In this document: one piece after another, positions 25,650-33,272 of the stretch
How the letters are laid out: every line of letters begins with the position of its first letter
How positions within the stretch are numbered: the stretch's first letter is position 1
From: Elusimicrobiota bacterium
GTDB taxonomy: Bacteria > Elusimicrobiota > Elusimicrobia > UBA1565 > UBA9628
Reading direction: 5' to 3'
Length of the DNA stretch: 43,329 nt
Assembly: GCA_016209035.1 (NCBI GenBank)
Contig: JACQWX010000109.1
Coordinates: 1 to 43,329 of the forward strand
Translations under genes and position numbers: made by a program
Notes under the pieces: generated by a model
Databases searched by the model: none
What the model was told of the DNA's origin: nothing
What the model saw: only the letters and a program-made list of their open reading frames with translations

Positions 25650-26191
25650 TAGGCCACCATCCCCGCCGTCCTATCCCTCAGCTTCTCTTTCAAGGCCGCC
25701 CTGGCGCGGCTCACCCGCGACCTCACGGTCCCCGGAGGGGCACCTAGGACCTGGGCGATCTGGGTATAGTCCAGGCCCTCCACGTCGCACAGGGTCAGGA
25801 TGGCCTGGTGATCCCGGCTCAGGGAGCTCATGGCCTCCTGGACCTGCTCGACGGCCTCGCGCCTTTCGAGCGCCTCGAGGATATCCTCGTCGCGGGCGTC
25901 CGCCATGGTCTCGGCGATGGAGAGCCCCTCCCCGTCCTCATGGCGGACCGGCGCGTCCAGGGAGACCCGATTCCTGCGGTCGCACTTCTTGACGCTGTCC
26001 ACATATAGGTTCCTCAGGATGGCCAGGAACCACGCCTCCAGGGGCTGGGAGGCATCATAGCGGTCCCAGGACTTGAAAAGCCTGAAAAAAGCCTCCTGGA
26101 CCAGTTCCTTGGACTCTTCCACATCGTCGCAGAGCCGGTAGGCGAACTGGAACGCGCTGTCCGAATATTCCTCGACGAACCTCTGAAGCAC
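25649..26191 (-). CDS. ECF-type sigma factor (RpoE-like)
   Basis: 180 aa, the normal ECF size, with only regions 2 and 4. Region 2: SAFQFAYRLCDDVEESKELVQEAFFRLFKSW then LEAWFLAILRNLYVDSVKK. Region 4: LSRDHQAILTLCDVEGLDYTQIAQVLGAPPGTVRSRVSRARAALKEKL, the helix-turn-helix that reads the -35. The start is a GTG at 26191 with GGAGG about 10 bases upstream. It directs transcription of an envelope-stress regulon under control of the zinc anti-sigma encoded next. Its own promoter has an ECF-type GGAAC/CGTATA pair, so positive autoregulation is likely. Confidence 0.93.
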   Translation of the reverse strand: MLQRFVEEYSDSAFQFAYRLCDDVEESKELVQEAFFRLFKSWDRYDASQPLEAWFLAILRNLYVDSVKKCDRRNRVSLDAPVRHEDGEGLSIAETMADARDEDILEALERREAVEQVQEAMSSLSRDHQAILTLCDVEGLDYTQIAQVLGAPPGTVRSRVSRARAALKEKLRDRTAGMVA

Positions 26192-26214
26192 TTGGGAGCG
26201 GCCTCCATCCCTTA

Positions 26215-26241
26215 TATACGAGCGAGGCCCGAAAAAGTTCC
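26215..26241 (-). promoter_or_regulatory. ECF-type autoregulatory promoter of the sigma operon
   Basis: Minus strand GGAAC (26241-26237), 16-bp spacer, CGTATA (26220-26215). This matches the general ECF promoter pattern (GGAAC or TGAAAC, 16-17 bp, CGT). The start would be near 26208, about 17 nt before the GTG at 26191. Confidence 0.75.
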
Positions 26242-26310
26242 CTGAGATTGTAACAAATCGGTCCGGCCGGGTGGTTATCCGCGGTCAACCCTCGTCGGAG
26301 ACGGGGGGCG

Positions 26311-26366
26311 GCGTAACAATTCGTTAACAACCCTGTAATGACCCCGTAACGCCCCGGTTCTACACT
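26311..26366 (+). promoter_or_regulatory. Pho-box-like four-repeat array and -10 box upstream of the histidine kinase
   Basis: GTAAC-type words recur with exact 11-bp period: taac 26314-26317, taac 26325-26328, taat 26336-26339, taac 26347-26350. Ten bases later is TACACT (26361-26366), a -10 hexamer. The repeat word, period and distance to the -10 match the array ahead of the response regulator at 255. Confidence 0.72.
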
Positions 26367-26384
26367 GGTAGTGAGGAAGCCGCC

Positions 26385-27233
26385 ATGAACCAGACCACCC
26401 AGAGCCAGGCGACGGGGAGGAACGGCAAGACCCCCGAGACCATCATGGCTTCCTATCTTACCCACGAGTTGCGCGCCCCGGTCACGGCCATAAAGCTCGG
26501 CCTCGAGATCTTCGAGGAGCAGGTCGCGACCCGCCTCCAGGCGGACGAGCGGCAGATGCTCACGCTCGCCATCAAGAACACCGGCCGCCTTCAAGGCCTG
26601 GTCAACGACATCATGGACTACACCAAGGTCCTGGCCGGCAAGATGAAGCTCGATTTTCAGACCTGCGACGCCCGGGAGCTCCTGAGCGAGGTCGTGGACT
26701 CCTTCCAGGCCTGGGCCATCTCCAAGGGCATCCGGCTCGTCAAGGAGGACTCCAACGAGCCCCTTCCCCGCATCAAGGCCGAGCCCAAGCGGGTCATCCA
26801 GGTCCTGACCAACCTCCTGAGCAACGCCCTCAAGTTCACCCCGGCCCGCGGCACGGTCACGGTCGGGGTCAAGGCCGGCAAGTACGAGCACGCCGGCACC
26901 CTGGTCTTCCGGGTCAAGGACTCGGGCGCCGGCATCCCGGCGGAACACCTCGAGAGCATCTTCGAGACCTTCAGCCAATCCGTCACCAACGGCAAGCAGT
27001 CCGACGGCACCGGCCTGGGGCTCACCCTGGCGCGCTCCATGGTCCAGCTGCACGGCGGAAAGATCTGGGCCGAGAGCTGGAAAGGCCTGGGCGCTACCTT
27101 CCGCTTCACCATCCCGATCTCTCCGGAAGACCTCCCCGAGCCCATCGAGGTCTACGCGAATCCCGTCGAGTACCACGGCCTCTTCGTGGACGTCTACCGC
27201 AAGCTCAACGCCTTCGTCGCGATGCTCTTCTGA
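26385..27233 (+). CDS. Soluble sensor histidine kinase without a sensor domain
   Basis: 282 aa. The HisKA domain has H27 in SYLTHELRAPV, directly after a short polar N-terminus; there is no membrane span or PAS domain. The HATPase_c domain has NLLSNALKF (N box), DSGAGIP (G1), ETFSQS (F box) and GTGLGLTLA (G2), so it should be catalytically competent. About 35 residues follow the HATPase domain (PEPIEVYANPVEYHGLFVDVYRKL...) and are not family-typical. Signals must come from a partner protein. The Pho-like array in its promoter, shared with the response regulator at 255, suggests the two are partners in a phosphate-type or other PhoB-like circuit. GAGGA precedes the ATG. Confidence 0.88.
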   Translation: MNQTTQSQATGRNGKTPETIMASYLTHELRAPVTAIKLGLEIFEEQVATRLQADERQMLTLAIKNTGRLQGLVNDIMDYTKVLAGKMKLDFQTCDARELLSEVVDSFQAWAISKGIRLVKEDSNEPLPRIKAEPKRVIQVLTNLLSNALKFTPARGTVTVGVKAGKYEHAGTLVFRVKDSGAGIPAEHLESIFETFSQSVTNGKQSDGTGLGLTLARSMVQLHGGKIWAESWKGLGATFRFTIPISPEDLPEPIEVYANPVEYHGLFVDVYRKLNAFVAMLF

Positions 27234-27362
27234 GCCGGATCACCGTCCCGCCTCCCCTATCCATCGAACCGCTCTCCACCGATCTGCGGATGGCGTCAAC
27301 GGCGCATCCGGACGTCGTCGTGGGGCGTAATCGCGCGACCCGCGTGAGCGCGGGCCGCCAAC

Positions 27363-27373
27363 TATAGTATCAT
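27363..27373 (+). promoter_or_regulatory. -10 region for the carbamoyltransferase gene
   Basis: Overlapping TATAGT (27363-27368) and TATCAT (27368-27373) lie 10 and 5 nt before ATG 27379, so the leader is very short or absent. A perfect hairpin, CCCGCG-TGAG-CGCGGG (27339-27354), falls where the -35 should be and could be an operator. The rest of 27234-27362 holds no gene. Confidence 0.45.
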
Positions 27374-27378
27374 GACGC

Positions 27379-29124
27379 ATGGCCGCGAACGTCCTGGGGA
27401 TCAACGACGGCTTCTCCGCGGGCGTGACCGTGCTCAAAGACGGCCGGCTGACCGCCCAGGTCAATGAGGAGCGGTTCTGCCGCAAGAAGAACTACGGAGG
27501 ATTCCCCGCCCTGTGCCTGGATTGGCTCCTCTCGAGCGGGACCCGGCCGGACGACCTCCAGGCCGTTGGGCTGGCTTGGCGCAGCGAGCCTTTCCGCGAC
27601 ATCTCGGAGCGCGACGGCGGCAAGCACCGGGTCTTCAGCAGTCTGGCCCGCTGGCTCCCCGCGGCCGCATCATCGGACGCGCTCATTTCCCGGGTCGTTG
27701 AACGCAGCGCGCGCCGCCGGCGCAGGCTGACCGCGGTTAGGCGGGCTCTGGCCGCCGCCGCCCCGCCCCTGTCCCGGCTCCCCATCCGGATATACGCGCA
27801 CCATCACTGTCACGCCGCGTCCTCCTACTTCGCCTCGGGACTCGCGCGGCGGGACTGCCGGGACGCGCTGGTCATCACGATGGACGGCTCGGGAGACGGC
27901 GAATGCTTCACCGTTTGGCGCGCGCGCGGCTCGCGCCTGGAGAAGCTGGCGGCGCAGAACTCCTACCATTCCCTGGCCATCCTGCTGGAGGCCGTCACCT
28001 CTCACATGGGGATGAAGCCTCTGGAGCACGAATACAAGATCATGGGGATGGCGCCCTACGGAGGCGGGTTCCAGGCCGAGGCCGCGGCCGGGCAGTTCCG
28101 CCGGTACTTCTCCTTGGACCGCAAAGGGCTCCTGCCGGTCAACCGGATGGCGGCCTGGGGCGACAGCATGGAGAAGCGCCTGGCGCGGGATTTCCGGCGC
28201 ATCCGCTTCGACGCGATCGCCTACGGGATTCAGCAGGTGTTCTCCGAGTTGGTCCTGGGGCTCGTGCGCAGCTGGGTCCGGGAAACCGGGATCAGGGATG
28301 TGTGCGTCGGCGGCGGCTCGTTCATGAACGTCAAGCTCAACATGACCCTGGCCCAGGACGACGGGATCGGCGAGTTTTTCGCCCTGCCCAGCTGCGGCGA
28401 CGAGAGCCTCTCCTTGGGAGCCGCCTACCTGGCCCATGAGGAGCTGGCCCCCGGATCTTCCCCCGCTCTGGGACCTCTCTACTTGGGCCCCGCCAACAGC
28501 GAGGCCGAGGTCCTGGCCGCCCTGGAGGCGGCTCGGGATCATGCCGCTTGGGAGAGGAAGCCCGATATCGAGCGCACGACCGCGGAGCTCCTGCGCGACG
28601 GCCGCATCGTCGCTCGGGTGCGCGGGCCCATGGAATGGGGGGCGCGCGCCCTCGGCAACCGCTCCATCCTCTGCAATCCGACGAAGATGCAGATGATCCA
28701 CAGGATCAACAAGGCCATCAAGATGCGGGACTTCTGGATGCCGTTCTGCCCTTCGATCCTCCCTGCGGACGCCGACCGCTATCTGGTCAATCCCCGCGGG
28801 CGGTCCGCCCCGTACATGATCCTGGCCTTCGAAAGCCGCCGGGCCGCTCAAGAGGAGCTCCCCGCCTGCCTGCATCCCTTCGATCTCACCTGCCGGCCCC
28901 AGATCGTCGACCCGGAGCACAACCCGCGCTATCACTATCTCCTCGAGCAGTTCAAGCTCATGACCGGCATCGGAGGCGTGCTCAACACGAGCTTCAACCT
29001 CCACGGGGAGCCGATAGTATGCACGGCGGCCGACGCCATCCGCGTCCTGCGCAAGTCCGGCCTGGATTTCCTCGCTCTTGAGGATTATCTGGTCTGGCGC
29101 AAGGATGCGCCGTCCGGCTTGTGA
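27379..29124 (+). CDS. Carbamoyltransferase, NodU/CmcH family
   Basis: 581 aa with both family domains. The N-terminal ASKHA/Kae1-like fold has VLGINDGFSAGV, the metal-binding HHHCHAASSYF, ITMDGSGDGECFTVW and EHEYKIMGMAPYG. The C-terminal YrdC-like domain has VCVGGGSFMNVKLN, LPSCGDESLSLGAAYLA, GPMEWGARALGNRSIL, and GVLNTSFNLHGEPIV. The family transfers a carbamoyl group from carbamoyl phosphate, through carbamoyl-AMP, to a hydroxyl on a sugar or small metabolite (NodU on Nod factor, TobZ and CmcH on antibiotics). The acceptor here is unknown. The next gene is a polysaccharide-deacetylase relative 15 bp downstream, which favours a glycan acceptor. Confidence 0.93.
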   Translation: MAANVLGINDGFSAGVTVLKDGRLTAQVNEERFCRKKNYGGFPALCLDWLLSSGTRPDDLQAVGLAWRSEPFRDISERDGGKHRVFSSLARWLPAAASSDALISRVVERSARRRRRLTAVRRALAAAAPPLSRLPIRIYAHHHCHAASSYFASGLARRDCRDALVITMDGSGDGECFTVWRARGSRLEKLAAQNSYHSLAILLEAVTSHMGMKPLEHEYKIMGMAPYGGGFQAEAAAGQFRRYFSLDRKGLLPVNRMAAWGDSMEKRLARDFRRIRFDAIAYGIQQVFSELVLGLVRSWVRETGIRDVCVGGGSFMNVKLNMTLAQDDGIGEFFALPSCGDESLSLGAAYLAHEELAPGSSPALGPLYLGPANSEAEVLAALEAARDHAAWERKPDIERTTAELLRDGRIVARVRGPMEWGARALGNRSILCNPTKMQMIHRINKAIKMRDFWMPFCPSILPADADRYLVNPRGRSAPYMILAFESRRAAQEELPACLHPFDLTCRPQIVDPEHNPRYHYLLEQFKLMTGIGGVLNTSFNLHGEPIVCTAADAIRVLRKSGLDFLALEDYLVWRKDAPSGL

Positions 29125-29139
29125 GCTGAGGAGGCCGGG

Positions 29140-30306
29140 ATGATCGTCTGGCGCCTCCTGGAATGGGAACGGGCCCTGGACCGCGTCCTGCCGGCTTGGA
29201 CGAGGGGCGACGGGCTCGGCCTCCTGCCGGTTCCTTCCGACGCATGGGCGTCCCTCCCCCCCAGGGCCGATGACAGCCGGGCCTGGCTCTCCGACCCCGC
29301 GGGCTCGGCCCGGGAACTGCTCGGCGCCGGCGGCTGGCGCCTGGACCCGTGGGGCCTGCTGCGCGGCGTCATCGAGGAACACGGACGCATGCCGGCCGAG
29401 CCCCTGTATCTGCGTCAGCCCCTGCCGGTCCATCGCCTGCCCGGCCGGGCCAGGCAGATGATCGCGGGCATCCTCACGAATCTCGACCGAAAGCATGAAT
29501 GGATGGACCCTGCCGCAAGCGCGGACCTCCTGTCGTGCCTCATCGAGCGCGAAGGCCCGCCCGTCGAGCGTCCGGACCGAGGGCCTTTCCCCATGCCCAA
29601 AGACGAGCTGACAGTTTGCCTGACACACGACGCCGACAGCGGCAACTTCCAGACCCGCGGCGACGGCTCGCCGCTGCTGCGCTTGGAGCGCAGCCGGGGC
29701 TTCACGTCGACATGGTTTCTCACCACGGGACGCCACGCCCTGGACTGCGGCTTCCTCGACGCCCTGCGCGACGAGGGGCACGAGCTGGCCTGGCATGACA
29801 CCGTGCACGACCACAGACTGTCCTTTCTGAGCCCCGAGGCGATGAGCCGCCGCGTCGAGGCTTCCAGGGGCTTCCTCGAACGCTACGCCGTCCGCGGGGT
29901 GCGGTCGCCGAACTATTTCCGGTCCCCCCGCTACTTCGAGTGCATGGGGCGGTTCTTCTCGTACGACTCGAGCCGGCACGACAGCTACCCTCCGAGAGAA
30001 GGCAGCGGGACCTGCCGCCCCTTCCGGGACCTCGGCGGGCTCCTGCAGGCGCCGGTCAGCATCCAGGAGGACTTCTTCCTGCTCAGGCGCAGGCCGGACA
30101 CGGACGCCGTCGTCCGGGAGCAGATCCGCCAGATCGAGCGGGTGCGCGCCAGACGCGGGGTAGTCCTTCTCAACACGCATCCCGAGCCGGAGCTCTCCGA
30201 GCGGCCGCAAGGCATGGCCGTCTACGAGGCGGTGCTGGACTACCTCGCCGCCCAGCCCGGATGCCGCGTCCTGCGCGTCCGGGATTTGGCGGACCGCTGC
30301 GCTTGA
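29140..30306 (+). CDS. Polysaccharide deacetylase-like (NodB-homology) protein
   Basis: 388 aa. About 155 N-terminal residues of unknown type precede a carbohydrate-esterase-4-like domain: LTHDADSGN (the metal-binding/catalytic Asp pair position of TFDDG), RGFTSTWFLTTGRHALD, DEGHELAWHDTVHDH (HxxxH metal site), GVRSPNYFRSP (like the RPP...G motif), and a late LLNTHPEPE. Typical enzymes remove N-acetyl groups from chitin-like or peptidoglycan sugars. The first motif is divergent (THDAD for TFDDG), so activity needs testing. There is no signal peptide, which suggests action on a cytoplasmic glycan precursor. GAGGAGG 29127-29133 precedes the ATG; it is co-transcribed with the carbamoyltransferase. 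Confidence 0.78.
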   Translation: MIVWRLLEWERALDRVLPAWTRGDGLGLLPVPSDAWASLPPRADDSRAWLSDPAGSARELLGAGGWRLDPWGLLRGVIEEHGRMPAEPLYLRQPLPVHRLPGRARQMIAGILTNLDRKHEWMDPAASADLLSCLIEREGPPVERPDRGPFPMPKDELTVCLTHDADSGNFQTRGDGSPLLRLERSRGFTSTWFLTTGRHALDCGFLDALRDEGHELAWHDTVHDHRLSFLSPEAMSRRVEASRGFLERYAVRGVRSPNYFRSPRYFECMGRFFSYDSSRHDSYPPREGSGTCRPFRDLGGLLQAPVSIQEDFFLLRRRPDTDAVVREQIRQIERVRARRGVVLLNTHPEPELSERPQGMAVYEAVLDYLAAQPGCRVLRVRDLADRCA

Positions 30307-30322
30307 TCCGTCCGAGGTCGGC

Positions 30323-31234
30323 CTATTTCTTGGTCAGGACGTAGGCCGCGGCATGCCCCAGGCCCTTGAGCTTGTCCGAGGCTTCCTGGGCGGCCGGCCG
30401 ACCGTCGAACGGCCCGACCCTGACCTGGTAGAAGGTCTTCCCTGACACGGAGACGGGAAGGACGGCGACGGAAAGGAAGGCGCCCTCGATGGCCTTCTTC
30501 AGGGCCTGGGCCCGCGCCTCGTCGCCGAAGGACCCCACCTGGACCAGGAACTGGCCAGAGGTCTTGCCCGCCGGAGCCTTCGCCGGCGCAGCCTCGGGCT
30601 TCGCCGGAGGCGCCGCGGCAGGCTTGGCTGGGGGTACCCGGCCGGAGGCCGGGTCGGGCTCGGTCTTGGCCAAGGAGGGGGGAGGCAGTTTCGCCGGGGC
30701 CGCAGCCTGCGTCGGCTTCTCCGGCGTCTCGGCCGGCTTGGCCTGGACCTGGACAGCTTGAGGCTGGGCCTTCTTGCGCAGGGGGATGGTCGGCCGAGCC
30801 GCCTGCCCACTCTCGGATTGCAAGGCACGCGGCCGCATGGCGGCAGCCCCCATGGCCAGGTGCATCACGTTCCCGTCCCAATCGATGCCGTAGATGGCGT
30901 AGCCGGTCATGTCCACGACGGCGCGGGCGACCGGGATGGGCTCGGTGGAGAGTTGAGCGGCCCTCACTCCCTTGAGGACCGCCCCCTTGCCTTCGAAGGT
31001 CTTCGCCGCGGCCGTGAGGTTGGCGTTCTCCCAGTCGATCATCAGCCTGGGCGGAGACCGGTCGAAACGGACACGCTCCCTCGCAGGGGAGCTGAAGTGG
31101 AACTCCACACGGTCGTCCTCCGTCACGATGGCGGCCAGCGAGACGGCGGCCAGGCCGGATGGCGCGGTCTCGGCCGCCTGGACGGCGATGTGGACCGGGA
31201 CAGCGACAAGAAGAGCGATGATCGTTTCTCTCAT
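30323..31234 (-). CDS. AMIN- and SPOR-domain secreted protein
   Basis: 303 aa. A signal peptide (MRETIIALLVAVPVHIAVQAA) is followed by an AMIN-like beta domain (about 35-120: VEFHFSSPARERVRFDRSPPRLMIDW...), then a Pro/Ala/Lys linker, and a C-terminal SPOR domain (about 225-300: GQFLVQVGSFGDEARAQALKKAIE...FYQVRVGPFDGRPAAQEASDKL). SPOR binds glycan strands lacking stem peptides at division septa, and AMIN also targets periplasmic wall structures, so a septal or cell-wall role is likely. The linker contains a small perfect palindrome (30636-30654). The ATG overlaps the SOD stop (ATGA). An upstream in-frame extension lies inside the SOD gene and is not used. Confidence 0.85.
   Translation of the reverse strand: MRETIIALLVAVPVHIAVQAAETAPSGLAAVSLAAIVTEDDRVEFHFSSPARERVRFDRSPPRLMIDWENANLTAAAKTFEGKGAVLKGVRAAQLSTEPIPVARAVVDMTGYAIYGIDWDGNVMHLAMGAAAMRPRALQSESGQAARPTIPLRKKAQPQAVQVQAKPAETPEKPTQAAAPAKLPPPSLAKTEPDPASGRVPPAKPAAAPPAKPEAAPAKAPAGKTSGQFLVQVGSFGDEARAQALKKAIEGAFLSVAVLPVSVSGKTFYQVRVGPFDGRPAAQEASDKLKGLGHAAAYVLTKK
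30636..30654. repeat. Small perfect palindrome in the SPOR-protein linker
   Basis: ACCCGGCC (30636-30643), GGA loop, GGCCGGGT (30647-30654). It falls in the Pro/Ala linker between the AMIN and SPOR domains. Confidence 0.5.
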
Positions 31235-31845
31235 GGGACGCCCGCTTTCTGCAGACTGGCCTCGAACCGGGCCGAGACCGTGTCCCAATCCACGGCCTTC
31301 ATGAAGGCAGCCACATAGTCGGCGCGCTTCAACCCGTAGTCGACCATGAAGGCGTGCTCGAAGACGTCCATCACCAGCAGCGGGGCGCAGCCCGGCAGGT
31401 GGCCGGCGTCGTGTTCGTTGACCCATTCGTTGAAGAGCCGTTCGGCGCGGGCGTCGCGGTACAGGATGACCCAGCCGATGCCGCGCATGGCCCCCATGGC
31501 CTTGAGATCGGCCTCCCACGCCTCGACCGAGCCGAAGTCGGCGGCCAGGGCCTGGGCGAGCCTCGGCGCCCCCGAAGCCAGCGGTTTGGGGGACTTCGTC
31601 AGGTTCTCGAAATAGTACTCGTGCAGGCGCATGCCGCCGAATTCCCAGCCGAAGCGCCTCTTCCTCTCGGCATAGGCGGGCGTGCCGGTCTTGCCCTCCT
31701 TGAGAAGGTCGCGGAGTTCGCCGGCCAGCTTGTTCGCGTTCTTCACGTATCCGTCGTAGAGCGTGAAATGGTTGTTGAGCAGCGCGTCGGAGAAACCGGG
31801 CAGCCCCAGGAGCGTCTTGAAGTTCTTCGTCGCATAGTCAGCCAT
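31231..31845 (-). CDS. Iron/manganese superoxide dismutase
   Basis: 204 aa. The four metal ligands are visible: H26 (LLNNHFTLY), H75 (MRLHEYYFENL), D160 and H164 (VMDVFEHAFMVDYG). The family converts superoxide to hydrogen peroxide and oxygen. The usual DVWEHAY is DVFEHAF here, and the N-terminal helix is divergent, so this is a less common SodB/SodA subgroup; metal choice cannot be told. The start ATG 31845 is chosen because GGAGGT lies 7 bases upstream; an ATG at 31860 would precede that site. It is coupled with the SPOR gene downstream. No signal peptide, so cytoplasmic. Confidence 0.9.
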   Translation of the reverse strand: MADYATKNFKTLLGLPGFSDALLNNHFTLYDGYVKNANKLAGELRDLLKEGKTGTPAYAERKRRFGWEFGGMRLHEYYFENLTKSPKPLASGAPRLAQALAADFGSVEAWEADLKAMGAMRGIGWVILYRDARAERLFNEWVNEHDAGHLPGCAPLLVMDVFEHAFMVDYGLKRADYVAAFMKAVDWDTVSARFEASLQKAGVP

Positions 31846-31922
31846 GGCCGGCACCTCCAAGATGATGGACCGCCTTCACCGCCAATCAAAGCATTTTGTC
31901 CTCGCCTTTGACAGCAATACGC

Positions 31923-31928
31923 TATAAT
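31923..31928 (+). promoter_or_regulatory. -10 box TATAAT for the zinc-ribbon membrane protein gene
   Basis: TATAAT 31923-31928. A TTGACA at 31908-31913 is only 9 bp away and cannot be its -35. The predicted 5' leader (about 77 nt) is largely occupied by hairpin element copy C. Confidence 0.5.
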
Positions 31929-31955
31929 CTCTCGACTACCCGGCGTCGCGCCAGG

Positions 31956-32011
31956 GCGCGTCGTCCCCGGAGGCGCGGGCCGTTCTCCTCTCGCCGGAGG
32001 GGGCGTCGCGC
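31956..32011. repeat. GC-rich hairpin element, copy C (5' leader of the next gene)
   Basis: Left arm GCGCGTCGTCCCC (31956-31968) pairs, with one mismatch and one wobble, with GGGGGCGTCGCGC (31999-32011), immediately before ATG 32012. The core GTCCCCGGAGGCGC...CTCTCGCCGGAGGGGGC matches copy A almost base for base. The only candidate Shine-Dalgarno (GGAGGG, 31996-32001) is inside the right arm. Confidence 0.7.
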
Positions 32012-33178
32012 ATGCCAGACAAGAAGAAAGGCAAACGGTTCGACTTCCTCGAAGGGAAGAAGAAGCCGGACCAGCCCTGCCAGCCCGAACTCCCTCAGGT
32101 CGGGCGCTTCGAGCATCTCGAGATCGGGGAGATCCGGCGCGCTCCCCCTGGGCCTTCAGCCCAGGCGGCGCCGCCCGGCAGGGCCGTGTGCGGCCATTGC
32201 GGCCAGCCCAACGAGCCGGAACGCGACACCTGCTGGGCCTGCTACAAGCCTCTCTCCGGCCGGACCGGGACTCCGGGGAAGCCCGCCCAGCGGCAGGAGA
32301 TCACCCTGGTCATCGACGGGCTGACCTACAAGTCGGCCGACCCCGACCTGCCCGACGACATCCGCACCCTCATGGACCGCATCGCCCAACAAGGGTTCAG
32401 CCAGAGGCTGCTCGATGAATGGCGCGCCCAGCGCGAGGAGATCGGCCCCGAGGTCCGCGGCGCCTGGCAACGCACCGCGGAGGAACGCCGGGTCGAGGCG
32501 TTCCAGGGTTCCAGGGTCTCGGTCATCAGGATCGACGGCCAGGTCTACCTCTCGGACGCGCGGGACCTGCCGCCCAGGATCCGCGACCTCTTCGATTACA
32601 TCGAGCGCAACGGGGTCACGCCCCAACTCATGGAGAACCTCAGGTCCATGGGCCAGGAGGCGAAGGTGCGGCCGTCCACCACGGCCCAGCCGTCTGACGG
32701 CGACCTCGCGTTCTGGCGGGAGGTGGAGGCCAGGCGCCAGCGCGAGTTCCAGGCCGCCAGGCAGCCCGCCGAAGAAGGCCTCGACTCTCCCTTCAGGTTC
32801 TTCTACTACCTGGCCCCGCTCTGGCTTCTGGTCGAGACCGTGTCCTGGCCGTTCTTCCGGGCCGGGCTGGTGACCGGCGGCTCCGGGCCGTGGAATCTCT
32901 TGTTCTATGCCGTGGAATGCGCGATCGGGGCGGGGTACTGGCAGCGCTTGCCCTGGATCCCCTACGCCGCACTCGTCGAGAACATCCTGTATCTGGCGGC
33001 GGCGTTCCATATGGTGATCTTCTCGCCCGTCAACATGGCCCTGAGGTTGGACTCGGGCGCCCCGCAAGCAGCGCTGGCCGTCAAGAACTTCCACCAATCC
33101 CTGCCAGGCTTCCTGTTCTCGATGTTCTTCGTCGCCCTCACGATCCGGCGGCTCGTCGCTCGGGGACCGAACCGATAG
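32012..33178 (+). CDS. Zinc-ribbon membrane protein with a duplicated 41-residue domain
   Basis: 388 aa, no family recognised. A basic N-terminus (MPDKKKGKRFDFLEGKKK) leads to a zinc ribbon with C60, C63, C74 and C77 (CGHC...CWAC). Residues 97-137 and 169-210 are similar to each other (ITLVIDGLTYKSADPDLPDDIRTLMDRI versus VIRIDGQVYLSDARDLPPRIRDLFDYI) and represent an internal duplication. Four likely membrane spans follow at about 263-283, 293-310, 315-335 and 364-384. The soluble part is probably cytoplasmic, with the ribbon as a docking site, but no function can be assigned. Small palindromes (32147-32175) lie in the linker before the ribbon. Confidence 0.7.
   Translation: MPDKKKGKRFDFLEGKKKPDQPCQPELPQVGRFEHLEIGEIRRAPPGPSAQAAPPGRAVCGHCGQPNEPERDTCWACYKPLSGRTGTPGKPAQRQEITLVIDGLTYKSADPDLPDDIRTLMDRIAQQGFSQRLLDEWRAQREEIGPEVRGAWQRTAEERRVEAFQGSRVSVIRIDGQVYLSDARDLPPRIRDLFDYIERNGVTPQLMENLRSMGQEAKVRPSTTAQPSDGDLAFWREVEARRQREFQAARQPAEEGLDSPFRFFYYLAPLWLLVETVSWPFFRAGLVTGGSGPWNLLFYAVECAIGAGYWQRLPWIPYAALVENILYLAAAFHMVIFSPVNMALRLDSGAPQAALAVKNFHQSLPGFLFSMFFVALTIRRLVARGPNR
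32147..32175. repeat. Adjacent short palindromes in the zinc-ribbon protein linker
   Basis: CCTGGGC-CTTCA-GCCCAGG (32147-32165) overlaps the perfect palindrome GGCGGCGCCGCC (32164-32175). They encode the Pro/Gly/Ala linker before the first zinc-ribbon cysteine. Confidence 0.5.
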
Positions 33179-33260
33179 GCCCCCTTTCCCAAGCAGGGCT
33201 GGGCCGAATGCCGCCAGGAAAAGGGCCTTAGAGCCCAATCATTTTCCCGGCATCCGATGA

Positions 33261-33266
33261 TATGAT
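33261..33266 (+). promoter_or_regulatory. -10 box TATGAT for a leaderless S41 peptidase transcript
   Basis: TATGAT ends exactly 6 nt before ATG 33273. No clear -35 and no Shine-Dalgarno are present. Confidence 0.55.
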
Positions 33267-33272
33267 GTTGCC

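Noticed and set aside
27339..27354. CCCGCG-TGAG-CGCGGG hairpin as a terminator for the histidine kinase
   Set aside because: No T-tract follows, and it lies in the promoter region of the next gene, where an operator is as likely.
31908..31913. Perfect TTGACA upstream of TATAAT at 31923
   Set aside because: Spacing is only 9 bp, so it cannot be the -35 of that -10; no other -10 fits it.
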